DNA of 37,595 nucleotides from the NCBI GenBank assembly GCA_025456065.1, contig JALOLH010000030.1, positions 1-37,595 of the forward strand, given 5' to 3'. This document shows positions 17,797 to 27,920 of the stretch, one piece after another; position 1 is the stretch's first letter, and each line of letters opens with the position of its first letter. The stretch comes from Candidatus Nanopelagicales bacterium (GTDB taxonomy: Bacteria; Actinomycetota; Actinomycetes; S36-B12; CAIYMF01). The notes under the pieces were generated by a model. That model was not told where the DNA came from. It worked only from the letters and a program-made list of their open reading frames with translations, and made no database searches. The translations under genes were made by a program, and so were the position numbers.

Positions 17797-17914
17797 CGAT
17801 CCCCCTCGGGCGGGCGTGCTGCGCAGCGACGCCGGCGGGCTGCGCCCGTGTGCCGCGGGTCGTCGGGCGACGGGCGCGGCTGGACGAGGCCCGGCGGGAG
17901 TGCGCGGGTCGCCC

Positions 17915-17923
17915 CTAGGCTAG
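17915..17923. promoter_or_regulatory. Bidirectional promoter between rsiG-like gene and nth
   Basis: CTAGGCTAG carries a -10 hexamer on each strand: TAGGCT (17916-17921, +), exactly 6 nt before the nth ATG, and TAGCCT (17922-17917, -) facing the rsiG-like gene with a leader of about 110 nt. The two hexamers overlap almost completely. Confidence 0.5.
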
Positions 17924-17927
17924 CGAC

Positions 17928-18629
17928 ATGCCGGCCCCAGCCCCACCCGTGACGCGCACCGCCCTCGTGCGGCGCGCCCGCCGGATGGGCCGGATCCTCG
18001 CCGAGGCGTATCCCGATGCGCACTGCGAGCTGGACTTCCGCACGCCCTACGAGCTGCTGGTGGCCACGATCCTGTCCGCCCAGTGCACCGACGTGCGGGT
18101 GAACATGGTGACCCCAGCGCTGTTCGCCGCCTACCCCACGCCGGCCGCCCTGGCCGCCGCCGACCGCGCCGAGCTCGAGGCGACGATCATGCCGACGGGG
18201 TTCTTCCGGTCCAAGGCGACCTCCCTGCTGGGGATGTCGGCGCGGATCGTCGAGGCGTACGGCGGGGAGGTGCCCGCGCGCCTCGAGGAGCTGGTCACGC
18301 TGCCCGGGGTCGGGCGCAAGACGGCCAACGTGGTGCTGGGCAACGCGTTCGGCGTGCCGGGCATCACGGTGGACACCCACGTGGGGCGACTGACCCGACG
18401 GTTCGGCTGGACCACGCAGGAGGACCCCGACAAGGTCGAGGCCGAGGTGGGTGCGCTGTTCCCGCGGCGGGAGTGGACCGACCTGTCCCACCGGCTCATC
18501 TGGCACGGCCGCCGGATCTGCCACGCCCGCACCCCGGCGTGCGGGGCGTGCCCCCTGGCCGGCCTGTGCCCGAGCTTCGGGATCGGCCAGGTGGACCCCG
18601 TGAAGGCCCAGCGGCTGGTGCGGGGATGA
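17928..18629 (+). CDS. nth: Endonuclease III
   Basis: A 233-residue base-excision-repair glycosylase/AP lyase for oxidised pyrimidines. The helix-hairpin-helix [13 protein letters not shown] carries the catalytic K131, and D149 in VDTHVGR is the second catalytic residue. The C-terminal C198-x6-C205-x2-C208-x5-C214 binds the [4Fe-4S] cluster. Length is normal, with a short Ala/Pro N-terminal extension. The mRNA should be leaderless. Its stop overlaps the next start (ATGA), so nth and the CoA-type NUDIX gene are coupled. The order crp-nth-NUDIX-marP is the one known from mycobacteria. Confidence 0.96.
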   Translation: MPAPAPPVTRTALVRRARRMGRILAEAYPDAHCELDFRTPYELLVATILSAQCTDVRVNMVTPALFAAYPTPAALAAADRAELEATIMPTGFFRSKATSLLGMSARIVEAYGGEVPARLEELVTLPGVGRKTANVVLGNAFGVPGITVDTHVGRLTRRFGWTTQEDPDKVEAEVGALFPRREWTDLSHRLIWHGRRICHARTPACGACPLAGLCPSFGIGQVDPVKAQRLVRG

Positions 18630-19267
18630 GCCCTCCGGTCGCAGGGCAGCCCGCGTGGTTCACCGAGTTCGCGCGCCGGATCGTGGACGTCCCGGGCGGG
18701 GAGCTCTCCCGCTTCACCCCGCCACAGGGACTGGCCGGCAACGCCGCCGCGGTGCTCATCCTGTTCGGCGAGGACGACCACGGTCCCGACGTGCTGCTCA
18801 TCGAGCGGGCCGCCGACATGCGCTCGCACGCCGGCCAGCCGGCCTTCCCGGGGGGCCGGGCCGACCCGGGGGACGCCGACGCCGTGGCCACGGCGCTGCG
18901 CGAGGCCCACGAGGAGACCGGGCTGGATCCCGCCGGGGTGGACGTCGTGCTGACCCTGCCCGAGCTCTGGCTCCCGCCGAGCGGGTTCACGGTGACCCCG
19001 GTGCTCGGGTACTGGCGGGCGCCCGTGGAGGTGCGGGCTGCCGATCCCGCCGAGGTCGCGCGGGTGGCCCGGGTGCCGGTCTCGGCGCTCATCGACCCGG
19101 CCAATCGGGTCACCGTGGTGCACCCCTCGGGCTACCGCGGCCCGGGCTTCGACGTCGTGGGCATGCGGGTGTGGGGGTTCACCGCGATGCTGCTGGACCG
19201 CCTGCTCGAGCTCGCCGGATGGTCCGGGCCGTGGCCCCGGGACCGGGAGGTGGCGGTGCCGTGGTGA
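18626..19267 (+). CDS. NUDIX hydrolase, CoA pyrophosphatase type
   Basis: A 213-residue NUDIX protein of the NudL/CoAse group. The UPF0035-like segment ([22 protein letters not shown]) precedes the NUDIX box, which ends [11 protein letters not shown]. In the first half the usual Glu of GX5E is Asp (GGRADPGD). A CoA or nucleotide-sugar diphosphate substrate is suggested by the family, not shown. The ATG overlaps the nth stop by four bases, and a GGGG run stands just before it. It is the Rv3672c counterpart, between nth and marP. Confidence 0.85.
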   Translation: MSPPVAGQPAWFTEFARRIVDVPGGELSRFTPPQGLAGNAAAVLILFGEDDHGPDVLLIERAADMRSHAGQPAFPGGRADPGDADAVATALREAHEETGLDPAGVDVVLTLPELWLPPSGFTVTPVLGYWRAPVEVRAADPAEVARVARVPVSALIDPANRVTVVHPSGYRGPGFDVVGMRVWGFTAMLLDRLLELAGWSGPWPRDREVAVPW

Positions 19268-19325
19268 GCGCAGGTCGAGCCGCGGCCGGGCCGGGTCCCC
19301 GCGGCCGGGTCTGTGGGGTGGCCGG

Positions 19326-20501
19326 ATGAACCCGGTCGACCTGGTCCTGCTCGTCGGCGTGCTGCTCGTGGGGTACGCCGGGTGGCGGGCGGGCGTGATC
19401 GCCACCGTGGCGGCGTTCGCCGGGTTCCTCGCCGGGGCGCTGGCCGGGGCGTGGCTGGTGCCCCGGCTGCTCGTCAACGCCGAGTGGCCGCCGCTGCTCG
19501 AGGGGGCTGCGACCGTGGCGGGCATGCTGGTCCTCGGCATGGTCGGCCAGGCCGTGCTCGGGTCCGTGGGCCGTGCGCTGCGCGGCGCCCTGGACCTCAC
19601 GCCGCTGCGACTGCTCGACAGCGCCTCCGGGATGGTGGTCAGCGCCGTGGCGTTCCTGCTCAGCGCCTGGCTCGTGCTCTCGGTCGTCGTGTCCATGCCC
19701 TCGACCACCGCCGCGGACGCCGTGGCCGGCTCGCGCACGTTCCCGGTGCTCGAGCAGGTCATGGCCGGTCCCGGCGGGGACCTGCTGGCCGACGCCCGGG
19801 GCCTGCTGGCCGACCTGGAGCTGCCGAGCCTGCCGTTCAACCCGGCCACCCTGCCGCCGGTGGAGGAGCCCGGCGAGGGCGTCCTGACCGACGCGGCGGT
19901 GGAGGTCGCCCGGGAGTCCGTGGTGCAGGTGGCGACCAGCTCGGACCGGTGCGCGGTCACCTCCATGGGCTCGGGGCTGGTGGTCGCTCCCGGACGCGTC
20001 GCCACGAATGCCCACGTCGTGACCGGCGCCGACCGGATCACCGTGCGCGGGGCGGGGCTGCGCGGGGCCCGCGCGGCGACGGCCGTGCTCGTCGACCCGA
20101 GGACGGACGTCGCCATCCTCGCCGTGCCCGGGCTGGACGCCCCTGCCCCCGCGTGGGCACGGTCGGTCCAGCGGGGCACGGACGCGGCCATCGCCGGGCA
20201 CCCCGGGGGCGGCCGGTTGACCATCCGGGCGGCCCGGGTCCGGGGCACGGCGAGCATCGCCGAGGACGGCGGCCCGGGCGTCCGCGAGGTGGTGGTCCTG
20301 CAGGGGCTGGTGCAGCCGGGCAACTCCGGCGGGCCGGTCCTGGATCCCAGGGGCCGGGTGCTCGGCCTGGTCTTCGCGAACTCCAGCGTGGACGAGCGGA
20401 CCGGCTTCGCCCTCGCCGCGGAGGAGGTCCTCCCCGCCGTCGAGCGCACCCGGGACGCCAGCGAGCCGGTCTCGACCGGCGCCTGCCCGGCGGGCGGCTG
20501 A
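19326..20501 (+). CDS. marP: MarP-type periplasmic serine protease
   Basis: A 391-residue membrane protease needed in mycobacteria for survival in acid. The N-terminal CvpA-like domain has four hydrophobic segments (about 4-22, 24-46, 61-80 and 100-122). A linker follows, then a chymotrypsin-fold domain with the triad H230 (ATNAHVV), D261 (RTDVAIL) and S334 (GNSGGP). C209 and C387 sit just before and after the protease domain, matching the Cys214-Cys395 disulfide known from the M. tuberculosis protein. The ATG is preceded by GGGGTGGCCGG. The gene lies 58 nt after the NUDIX stop, so it may have its own promoter or be read through. MarP is known to cleave the peptidoglycan hydrolase RipA in mycobacteria; the target here is unknown. 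Confidence 0.92.
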   Translation: MNPVDLVLLVGVLLVGYAGWRAGVIATVAAFAGFLAGALAGAWLVPRLLVNAEWPPLLEGAATVAGMLVLGMVGQAVLGSVGRALRGALDLTPLRLLDSASGMVVSAVAFLLSAWLVLSVVVSMPSTTAADAVAGSRTFPVLEQVMAGPGGDLLADARGLLADLELPSLPFNPATLPPVEEPGEGVLTDAAVEVARESVVQVATSSDRCAVTSMGSGLVVAPGRVATNAHVVTGADRITVRGAGLRGARAATAVLVDPRTDVAILAVPGLDAPAPAWARSVQRGTDAAIAGHPGGGRLTIRAARVRGTASIAEDGGPGVREVVVLQGLVQPGNSGGPVLDPRGRVLGLVFANSSVDERTGFALAAEEVLPAVERTRDASEPVSTGACPAGG

Positions 20502-20560
20502 CGCCTGCCGCGGCGTCGAGCCGGATCGGCGAGTGCCGAGCTCAGGCCAGTGCGGGGCCG

Positions 20561-20609
20561 GGCGGGCTGCCGGCGCCAGGCGGGCTGCCGGCGCCAGGCG
20601 GGCTGCCGG
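20561..20609. repeat. 18-bp tandem repeat, 2.7 copies
   Basis: The unit GGCGGGCTGCCGGCGCCA is present twice without change (20561-20578, 20579-20596) and once as a 13-base partial copy. It fills the space between the convergent marP and EphE-like stops. The GGCTGCCG at 20601-20608 pairs with CGGCAGCC at 20621-20628 across the hydrolase stop codon; each repeat offers an alternative arm, so it may act as a terminator. Confidence 0.85.
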
Positions 20610-20611
20610 GG

Positions 20612-21526
20612 TCAGACGGTCGGCAGCCAGTCGAGCAGCAGGTCGTGCAGGGCGTCGGGCTGCTCCTCCTGCGGGAAGTGGCCGCACCCGGGCAGCTCGG
20701 CCCAGCGGTACGGCCCGCGGACGTAGGCCTCCGAGCCGCGCGCGCTGGCCGGCAGCACGGTGGCGTCGGCGCCGCCGTGCACCTGCAGGACGGGTGCCCA
20801 GATCGGTTCCTTCATCCGCCGGGCGAACCGGATGCCGTCGGGGCGGGGGATGGACCGCATGGCCCACCGGTGGTACTCCAGGGCGCAGTGCGCCGTGTTG
20901 CGCAGCAGCATGGCGGCCCGGTACCTGGCCTCGGCGTGCTCGTCGGGCCAGGTCGGGGTGGCCGACCAGTCCCGCAGGAGGCGGGCCACACCGGCTGCGC
21001 CGTCCTCGAGCAGGTCGCGCTCGGGGGAGGCGGGCACCTGGAAGCCGAACACGTACGCCGAGGCGCGGCGCTGCTGGGCGTCGCCGAGCAGCGCCTCCCG
21101 CAGGCGCCGGGGGTGGGGCATCGACACCGGTGCGATCGCGCGGACGGCCTCGGGCTCGAGCGCCGCGGCCACCCAGGCGAGGAAGCCACCCCAGCCCTGG
21201 CCCACCACCACCGCGTCACGGGCGCCGAGCGAGCGGATCACCCCGGTGACGTCGGCGGCGAGGGTGAAGGGGTCGTACCCCCGGGGCGGATGGTCGGAGC
21301 CGGCGTAGCCGCGCAGGTCCATCGCTGCCGCGCGGTAGCCGGCCCCGGCCAGGACCGGCAGGGCGTGGCGCCAGGTCCACCAGAACGTGGGGAAGCCGTG
21401 GAGCAGCAGGACCAGCGGCCCGGCACCTGCCTCCGCGACGTGGAAGCGCGCCCCGTTCGCCGGGACGTCCCGGTGCGTCCATGGTCCCTCGACGCGGACG
21501 ACGTCCTCGGGGTCGGGCAGCGTCAC
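20612..21526 (-). CDS. EphE-like alpha/beta hydrolase lacking the nucleophile
   Basis: A 304-residue protein of the epoxide-hydrolase/haloalkane-dehalogenase branch, matching Rv3670 (ephE) by position. HGFPTFWW (43-50) is the oxyanion HGxP motif, MDLRGYAGSD follows, then the nucleophile elbow G109-Q110-G111-W112-G113. The family has Asp (or Ser) at the third position; here the codon is GGC, glycine. The acid (GGADATV) and the final histidine (GCGHFPQEEQ) are kept. As written, the canonical covalent mechanism cannot work, so the protein may be a non-enzymatic relative or use another mechanism. The GTG overlaps the stop of the holin-family gene (GTGA). Confidence 0.85.
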   Translation of the reverse strand: MTLPDPEDVVRVEGPWTHRDVPANGARFHVAEAGAGPLVLLLHGFPTFWWTWRHALPVLAGAGYRAAAMDLRGYAGSDHPPRGYDPFTLAADVTGVIRSLGARDAVVVGQGWGGFLAWVAAALEPEAVRAIAPVSMPHPRRLREALLGDAQQRRASAYVFGFQVPASPERDLLEDGAAGVARLLRDWSATPTWPDEHAEARYRAAMLLRNTAHCALEYHRWAMRSIPRPDGIRFARRMKEPIWAPVLQVHGGADATVLPASARGSEAYVRGPYRWAELPGCGHFPQEEQPDALHDLLLDWLPTV

Positions 21527-21978
21527 GGGGCGGGCAGCACGTCCGCGCCGCTCGGCGCGGCCGGCACCAGGCTGGTGCCCGCCGATCCGCCGGTCGGCAC
21601 CCGGGACGTGAGGGCTGCCTTCGTCTCCTGCACCTGGGTGATCGCGCGCTGCGGCGGACCGACCCGCTTGGCGCGGGACCGGCCGAGCAGGCCCAGGACG
21701 ATCCCCACGAGGAGCAGCACGCCGGCCACGACCAGGAAGCCCGCCCACGGCGGCAGGCCGGCCTGGATCAGTCCGTACGCCGCGGCGACGAGCGCGAACA
21801 CGAACGCCAGGAAGGCCAGGACACCGGCCCCGACGAGCATCCCCGAGGTGGCGGCCGCCTGCTTCGCCGAGTACTGGATCTCCGACTTCGCCAGCTCGAT
21901 CTGCTGCTTGACCAGGGTCTGCCCGTCGGTGAGCACGGCGTTCACGAGCGAGGCGACGCCGCTGTCCTGCTTGGCCAT
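21523..21978 (-). CDS. Phage holin family (DUF1469) membrane protein
   Basis: A 151-residue protein with an N-terminal amphipathic helix (about 5-40, VNAVLTDGQTLVKQQIELAKSEI), two adjacent transmembrane helices (about 46-68 and 76-98), and a basic then Ala/Pro-rich cytoplasmic tail. This is the Phage_holin_3_6/DUF1469 pattern; despite the name, chromosomal members are not known lysis proteins. It matches Rv3669 by position, between ephE and the acs region. The ATG follows GGAAGGACC. It is the first gene of a two-gene unit with the EphE-like hydrolase. A link to MarP has been proposed only by neighbourhood. Confidence 0.85.
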   Translation of the reverse strand: MAKQDSGVASLVNAVLTDGQTLVKQQIELAKSEIQYSAKQAAATSGMLVGAGVLAFLAFVFALVAAAYGLIQAGLPPWAGFLVVAGVLLLVGIVLGLLGRSRAKRVGPPQRAITQVQETKAALTSRVPTGGSAGTSLVPAAPSGADVLPAP

Positions 21979-22032
21979 GCCGGGGTCCTTCCACGTGGAT
22001 GTCCGGGTGGCTGCCCGGCTGCGATGGCCGCA

Positions 22033-22038
22033 AGGCTA
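22033..22038 (-). promoter_or_regulatory. -10 element of the holin-family operon
   Basis: On the - strand TAGCCT (22038-22033) lies 54 nt before the ATG at 21978. The gap 21979-22092 otherwise shows no clear terminator for nhaA. Confidence 0.45.
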
Positions 22039-22092
22039 GCGCGTCGGCCCTGCTGACGACCCGGCCCAGGATGGGGTCAGCCTCGGGCCGCC

Positions 22093-23508
22093 TCAGCCCG
22101 GTGGCCGGGGGCCCGGCTCGGCAGCGGGCACGGTGGGACCGGGTGGCTCGGGACCGCTCGTGCCATCAGCGCCGGACCCCGGGGCACGCGTGCGCCGGTG
22201 CGGGTCGGGCACCTGGTAGACGTCCGGCACGCCGTCGGCGTCGAGGTCGGTCTCCTCGGCCACGATGAGGGCCGTCAGGGCGCTGCGACGCTGCCGCAAC
22301 ACGACGGCGGAGAGCAGGGCGGCGGCCAGCGTCCCCGACAGGATGCCGACCTTGGCGTCGGCGAGCAGGCCGGACAGCCCGCTGTACGCGAGCTCGGCGA
22401 TCAGCAGGCTGACGGTGAAGCCGATGCCGGCGAGCAGGCCGACGGCCACCATGTCGGCCCAGCGCAGGGCGGGGTTCAGCTGTGCCCGGGTGAACCTGGC
22501 CATGAGCCAGGCCCCGCCGAGCACCCCGATCGGCTTGCCCACGAGCAGGCCCACCAGCACCCCGAGGGTGACCGGGGAGGACAGCGTCTCCAGGAACGGC
22601 GGCACCGGCTCGGTGGCCCCGGGCACGGTGCGCACCGTGACCCCGGCGGAGGCGAACGCGAACAGCGGGACCGCCACCCCGGCGACGAACGGGCGCAGCG
22701 CGTGCTCGGCGACCTCCCCCGGAGAGCGTGCCTCCCCGGGGTCGCGGGAGACCCGCGTCGCCAGCCCGAGGGCGACCCCGGCCACCGTCGCGTGCACGCC
22801 GGACTCGTGCATGAGGTACCAGGTGAGCAGGAACAGCGGGACGTACAGCAGGAGTCGGGCGGGCCGACCCCGCACCCGGCGCCGCTGCAGGCCCCACCAC
22901 AGCACGACGCACGCGATGGACGCCAGGAAGGGGCCGGCCTGGAACTTGCTCGAGTAGAAGACGGCGATGACCGCGATGGCGCCGAGGTCGTCGACCACGG
23001 CGAGGGTCAGCAGGAAGGCCCGCAGGGCCAGCGGCAGTCCCCGGCCCATGATCGCCAGGACCGCCAGGGCGAAGGCGATGTCGGTGGCCATCGGGATGCC
23101 CCAGCCCGTGGACTCCGGTGAGAGCCCCCACGTGAACGCGACGAAGATCAGGGCCGGCACGACCATGCCGCCGAGTGCGGCGACGACCGGGACGGCGGCC
23201 AGGCTGGGGGTGCTCAGGGTGCCCAGCTGCACCTCGTGCTTGAGCTCGACGCCCGCGAGGTAGAAGAAGAAGGCGAGCAGGAAGTCGGCCGCCCAGACCG
23301 ACAGCGGCAGGTGCAGGTGCAGCGACTCGGGGCCGACCTCGATGGAGATCAGCTCCACGTAGCTGGCAGCCCACCGCGAGTTCGCCCACACCAGCGCGAG
23401 CACGGCGGCCGCCAGCATGAGCAGCCCGCCGACCGTCTCGAGGCGGAGCACCCGCAGCAGCCAGAGCCGCTCGGTGAGCGACGGGCGCTCGAACAGGGTG
23501 GTCGACAT
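22093..23508 (-). CDS. nhaA: Na+/H+ antiporter NhaA
   Basis: The 471-residue inner-membrane antiporter exports Na+ (or Li+) for H+ and supports pH and salt homeostasis. It shows the NhaA series of about 12 hydrophobic helices and key residues: the Asp of [10 protein letters not shown] (D133 in E. coli), the DD pair of VVDDLGAI (D163/D164), and the lysine of GKPIGV (K300). The C-terminal tail (about 400-471) is cytoplasmic and begins with D421-LDADGVPD429, a DxDxDGxxD calcium-loop-like motif, then a disordered Pro-rich end. The start is either 23508 (MSTTLF) or four codons earlier. It diverges from acs across 178 bp with a structured hairpin. Confidence 0.93.
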   Translation of the reverse strand: MSTTLFERPSLTERLWLLRVLRLETVGGLLMLAAAVLALVWANSRWAASYVELISIEVGPESLHLHLPLSVWAADFLLAFFFYLAGVELKHEVQLGTLSTPSLAAVPVVAALGGMVVPALIFVAFTWGLSPESTGWGIPMATDIAFALAVLAIMGRGLPLALRAFLLTLAVVDDLGAIAVIAVFYSSKFQAGPFLASIACVVLWWGLQRRRVRGRPARLLLYVPLFLLTWYLMHESGVHATVAGVALGLATRVSRDPGEARSPGEVAEHALRPFVAGVAVPLFAFASAGVTVRTVPGATEPVPPFLETLSSPVTLGVLVGLLVGKPIGVLGGAWLMARFTRAQLNPALRWADMVAVGLLAGIGFTVSLLIAELAYSGLSGLLADAKVGILSGTLAAALLSAVVLRQRRSALTALIVAEETDLDADGVPDVYQVPDPHRRTRAPGSGADGTSGPEPPGPTVPAAEPGPRPPG

Positions 23509-23535
23509 CGGCGCCAGCATCCCAGCCCGACGCTC

Positions 23536-23570
23536 GGCCTGTCGACCGGGTGCCCCGGTGGTGGCAGGCC
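23536..23570. promoter_or_regulatory. Nested hairpin in the nhaA-acs divergent region
   Basis: GGCCTG (23536-23541) pairs with CAGGCC (23565-23570), and inside it ACCGGG-tgc-CCCGGT (23545-23559) forms a second perfect 6-bp stem. It lies 28 nt upstream of the nhaA ATG, so it would be in the nhaA leader if that is transcribed. Confidence 0.4.
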
Positions 23571-23637
23571 TCCGCCGACCGGTCCGACGCGGGCCCGAGG
23601 GGACCTCCACGAAGGGCGTGCCGCACGCCGGCGCCGC

Positions 23638-23643
23638 TAGCCT
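23638..23643 (+). promoter_or_regulatory. -10 element of acs
   Basis: TAGCCT lies 49 nt before the acs ATG, giving a leader of about 37 nt with the GGAAGGA ribosome site at 23673-23679. No Crp-type TGTGA-N6-TCACA site is visible nearby, although acs is Crp-controlled in several actinobacteria. Confidence 0.45.
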
Positions 23644-23686
23644 GACCGCGCATCGCTCCTCCGTCGCCGCCCGGAAGGACACGCGC

Positions 23687-25644
<1,958 letters not shown>

Positions 25645-25648
<4 letters not shown>

Positions 25649-26493
25649 CCGGGGGCACCGCCGGCCGCGGGGTGACGGGGCCCGGCCAGGGCACGTCCGG
25701 CAGTGATCCGCTGGCCGGGCTGCTCGCCCTGCCCGGGGTGGCCGAGGCGGTCGACGCGGGCCGGGCGGCGGTGGACGCGCTGCTGTGGGACCGGACCGTC
25801 GGGCGGGCGCAGGCGGAGGTGACCGCCGAGTCCGCCCTCCGGGGTGCCTGGGCGAACGCGTGGTTCGAGGGCGCCGAGTGCGGGCTGGCCGAGCTGCGCA
25901 CCGGCGCGGCGCTCGACGGCTCGCCGGTGGGCCGGGTGCTGGCCAACACGGTGGCGCTGCACGCCGAGCTGCCCCAGCTCGTGGCGGTCGTCGGCTCCGC
26001 GCCGGCGCAGGCCCTGGCTCGGATGCACGCCGTGGCGGCGCACGGCTTCGTTCCCGACGACGCCCTGGGCCGCCCACGGCTCGATGCGGCCCCCGACGAC
26101 CCCCTGCGGCTCGGCCCGGCAGTGCCGCCCGACGAGGTCGCCGAGCGGCTGGCCACCCTGGGCCAGGTGCTCGTCACCTCGAGCGCCCCGGGGGTGCTGG
26201 TCGCTGCCGTGGCCCATGCGGAGGTGGCGGCGCTGCGGCCGTTCGCCTGGGGCTCGGGACTCGTGGCGCGCGGGCTCGTGCGCCTCGTGCTGGCCCAGCG
26301 GGGGGTCGACCCGGCGATGCTCGGCTGTCCCGAGCTCGGCCTGCGCAGCGCGGGGCGACCGTCCTACGTGCGCGCCCTGCGCGGGTACGCGGCGGGCAGC
26401 GGTGCCGGGGTCGCCGGGATGGTCCAACTCGTGGCCGGCGCTGTCGCAGCCGGTGCCCGGGCTCCGAGCGGGTGGGTGGCCGGCGGGGGATGA
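25645..26493 (+). CDS. Degenerate Fic-like protein coupled to acs
   Basis: A 282-residue Ala-rich helical protein with no signal peptide. Residues 191-213 read like the Fic core: HAEVAAL then R198[11 protein letters not shown]209. Against the Fic motif HPFxxGNGRxxR, the catalytic His is Arg, Asn is Ser and the first Arg is Leu, while PF, both Gly and the final Arg remain. Upstream helices (LHAELPQLV at 105-113, [12 protein letters not shown] at 123-134) fit a Fic fold. Genes at this place are, as I recall, often labelled oxidoreductase, but I see no Rossmann motif. AMP transfer is improbable with these losses. The GTG overlaps the acs stop (GTGA). A hairpin overlaps its own stop codon. Confidence 0.65.
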
Positions 26494-26507
26494 GCCTCCC
26501 CCGCCGG
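26480..26507 (+). terminator. Hairpin overlapping the Fic-like stop codon
   Basis: CCGGCGGGGG (26480-26489) and CCCCCGCCGG (26498-26507) form a perfect 10-bp stem; the TGA at 26491-26493 is in the loop. It is a likely terminator of the acs operon. Confidence 0.6.
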
Positions 26508-26900
26508 GCCAGCGTCGGGACACGGTGCCCGGCGAATGCCCCGCGATTCGGGCGTTCTGGCGGCATTCGTCCTGCTCGTACCCCCCACCCCGCACGGAGC
26601 TTGCGTCCCGACCCGCCCAGGCTGTTGCATCCGCGATGGCCAAGCCGCATGCTTGCCCTGTCCGGTCGCTGACGACCGAACCGTCGGCTCCTCCCCCCCG
26701 AGCTGGCGTGACGGCCCCCGCACCCCCCGGCGGGGGCCGTCCCACGTCCGGGACCGGCTGGGGCCGCCCGACCGCCGTCCGGTGTCCCGTCACGAGCCGC
26801 GACATCGTCGGCCGGAGCCTGACGCCGTTGTCCACAGCTTGCGGCCAGCAGCCTTCCCCCATCGGTCGCTCGCCGGCAGGGTTCCGTGCGGGGGTGGGAC
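26494..26900. other. 407-bp intergenic region before the tad operon
   Basis: No gene is supported here. It holds the distal arm of the acs-operon hairpin, a second terminator (26710-26741), a perfect TTGTCCACA (26828-26836, the high-GC DnaA-box consensus), and the leader and GGGGGTGGG ribosome site (26890-26898) of the ssd gene. I cannot point to a convincing -10/-35 pair for the tad operon. The section 26520-26700 is less biased in composition than its surroundings and contains a T/C-rich stretch. Confidence 0.6.
26710..26741 (+). terminator. Strong hairpin terminator
   Basis: GACGGCCCCCGC (26710-26721) pairs perfectly with GCGGGGGCCGTC (26730-26741) around an 8-nt loop. It lies 217 nt after the acs operon and 160 nt before ssd, and insulates the two. 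Confidence 0.75.
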
Positions 26901-27920
26901 ATGCGGGTTCGGGTGGGCGTGCTCGGGCTGCGACCGGGCCTCGCCGTGCACGCGGTGGCCGCGGTCGCGGCGGCCGGGGCGCAGGTCGTGCCCCTCGCGG
27001 GTCCCGAGGGGGACGGTCCGGCCGCGCTGGCCCCGATGGCGCTGACCCCGGCGGAGGCGGTCGACCTGGATCTCGTGCTCCTCGACGGCGGCCTGCCACA
27101 GGCCGTCCAGCTCGCTCCCCCGCTCGCCGTCCCGCGCTTGGTCGTCCACCTGCCCGGCGAGCACGCGCAGGCCAGCCGGATCGCCAGCGCCCTCGCGGGC
27201 CGGGCCGTCGTCGAGCTGCCGAGCGCAGCCGCCTGGCTGGCCCAGCAGGTCGCGCCGGCGGCGCCCGTGCCCGGTGCCCTCGTCGTCGTGGGGGCGGTGG
27301 GGGGTGCGGGCGCCAGCACGCTGGCCATCGCCGCTGCTGCCGCGGCCGGTGCGGACTGCCTGCTGGTCGACGCCGATCCCCGCTCGACGGGCCTGGACCT
27401 GCCGTTGGGGATGACCGAGCTGCCGGGCGCCCGGTGGCCGGCGATCCCGGCCAGCGACGCGCCGCTGGTGGCCGAGTCGTTGCGCGCCGCCCTGCCCCGC
27501 GCCGGCGGCGTGGCGCTGCTCGCCGGGCCACCTGCCTGCGCGTCCGACCCGCGCGTGGCCGCCGTGGTGGCCGTGGGTCGCCGGCACTTCCCCGCCGTCG
27601 TGGTGGACGCCGGCCGGGACGTGCCCAGCTGGGTGACGCCGGCCGACGAGGTGGTGGTCGTGGCCCCCGCCACGCTCGCGGGCCTGATCGGCGTCCGCCG
27701 GCTGCTGGAGGCGGCACCGCGCGCGCCGCTGGTGGCCGTGCGCCCGTCCGCATGGCTCGGCGCCGACGCCGTCGCCGCCGAGCTCGGGGTCCATCGCGTG
27801 CTGGACATCCCGTCGATGCGACGGGTCGCGGAGGCCGCCGAGTGCGGGGACGTCCTCGCTGGTCGGGTCGGCCGCGAACTGCGCCGGCTGGGGGCCCGGA
27901 CGTGGACGGCGGCCCGGTGA
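26901..27920 (+). CDS. ssd: CpaE/TadZ-like septum site-determining protein (Ssd type)
   Basis: A 339-residue MinD/ParA-superfamily protein at the head of the tad operon. It has an N-terminal receiver-like domain (1-120), then the P-loop region G131-AVGGAGAS-T140. The signature and Walker A lysines are both missing, while the LLVDADPRSTG strand (154-164) remains; loss of the lysines is typical of the actinobacterial CpaE homologues ('helicase/secretion neighbourhood CpaE-like'). ATP binding may persist, but hydrolysis is doubtful. In Caulobacter and Aggregatibacter, CpaE/TadZ position the pilus machine; in mycobacteria, Ssd affects septation. The ATG follows GGGGGTGGG. The stop overlaps the tadA start (GTGA). 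Confidence 0.87.
   Translation: MRVRVGVLGLRPGLAVHAVAAVAAAGAQVVPLAGPEGDGPAALAPMALTPAEAVDLDLVLLDGGLPQAVQLAPPLAVPRLVVHLPGEHAQASRIASALAGRAVVELPSAAAWLAQQVAPAAPVPGALVVVGAVGGAGASTLAIAAAAAAGADCLLVDADPRSTGLDLPLGMTELPGARWPAIPASDAPLVAESLRAALPRAGGVALLAGPPACASDPRVAAVVAVGRRHFPAVVVDAGRDVPSWVTPADEVVVVAPATLAGLIGVRRLLEAAPRAPLVAVRPSAWLGADAVAAELGVHRVLDIPSMRRVAEAAECGDVLAGRVGRELRRLGARTWTAAR

Noticed and set aside
18083-18625. Upstream extension of the CoA-type NUDIX frame through nth
   Set aside because: It is the out-of-frame reading of nth; the ATG at 18626 in the ATGA overlap is the natural start.
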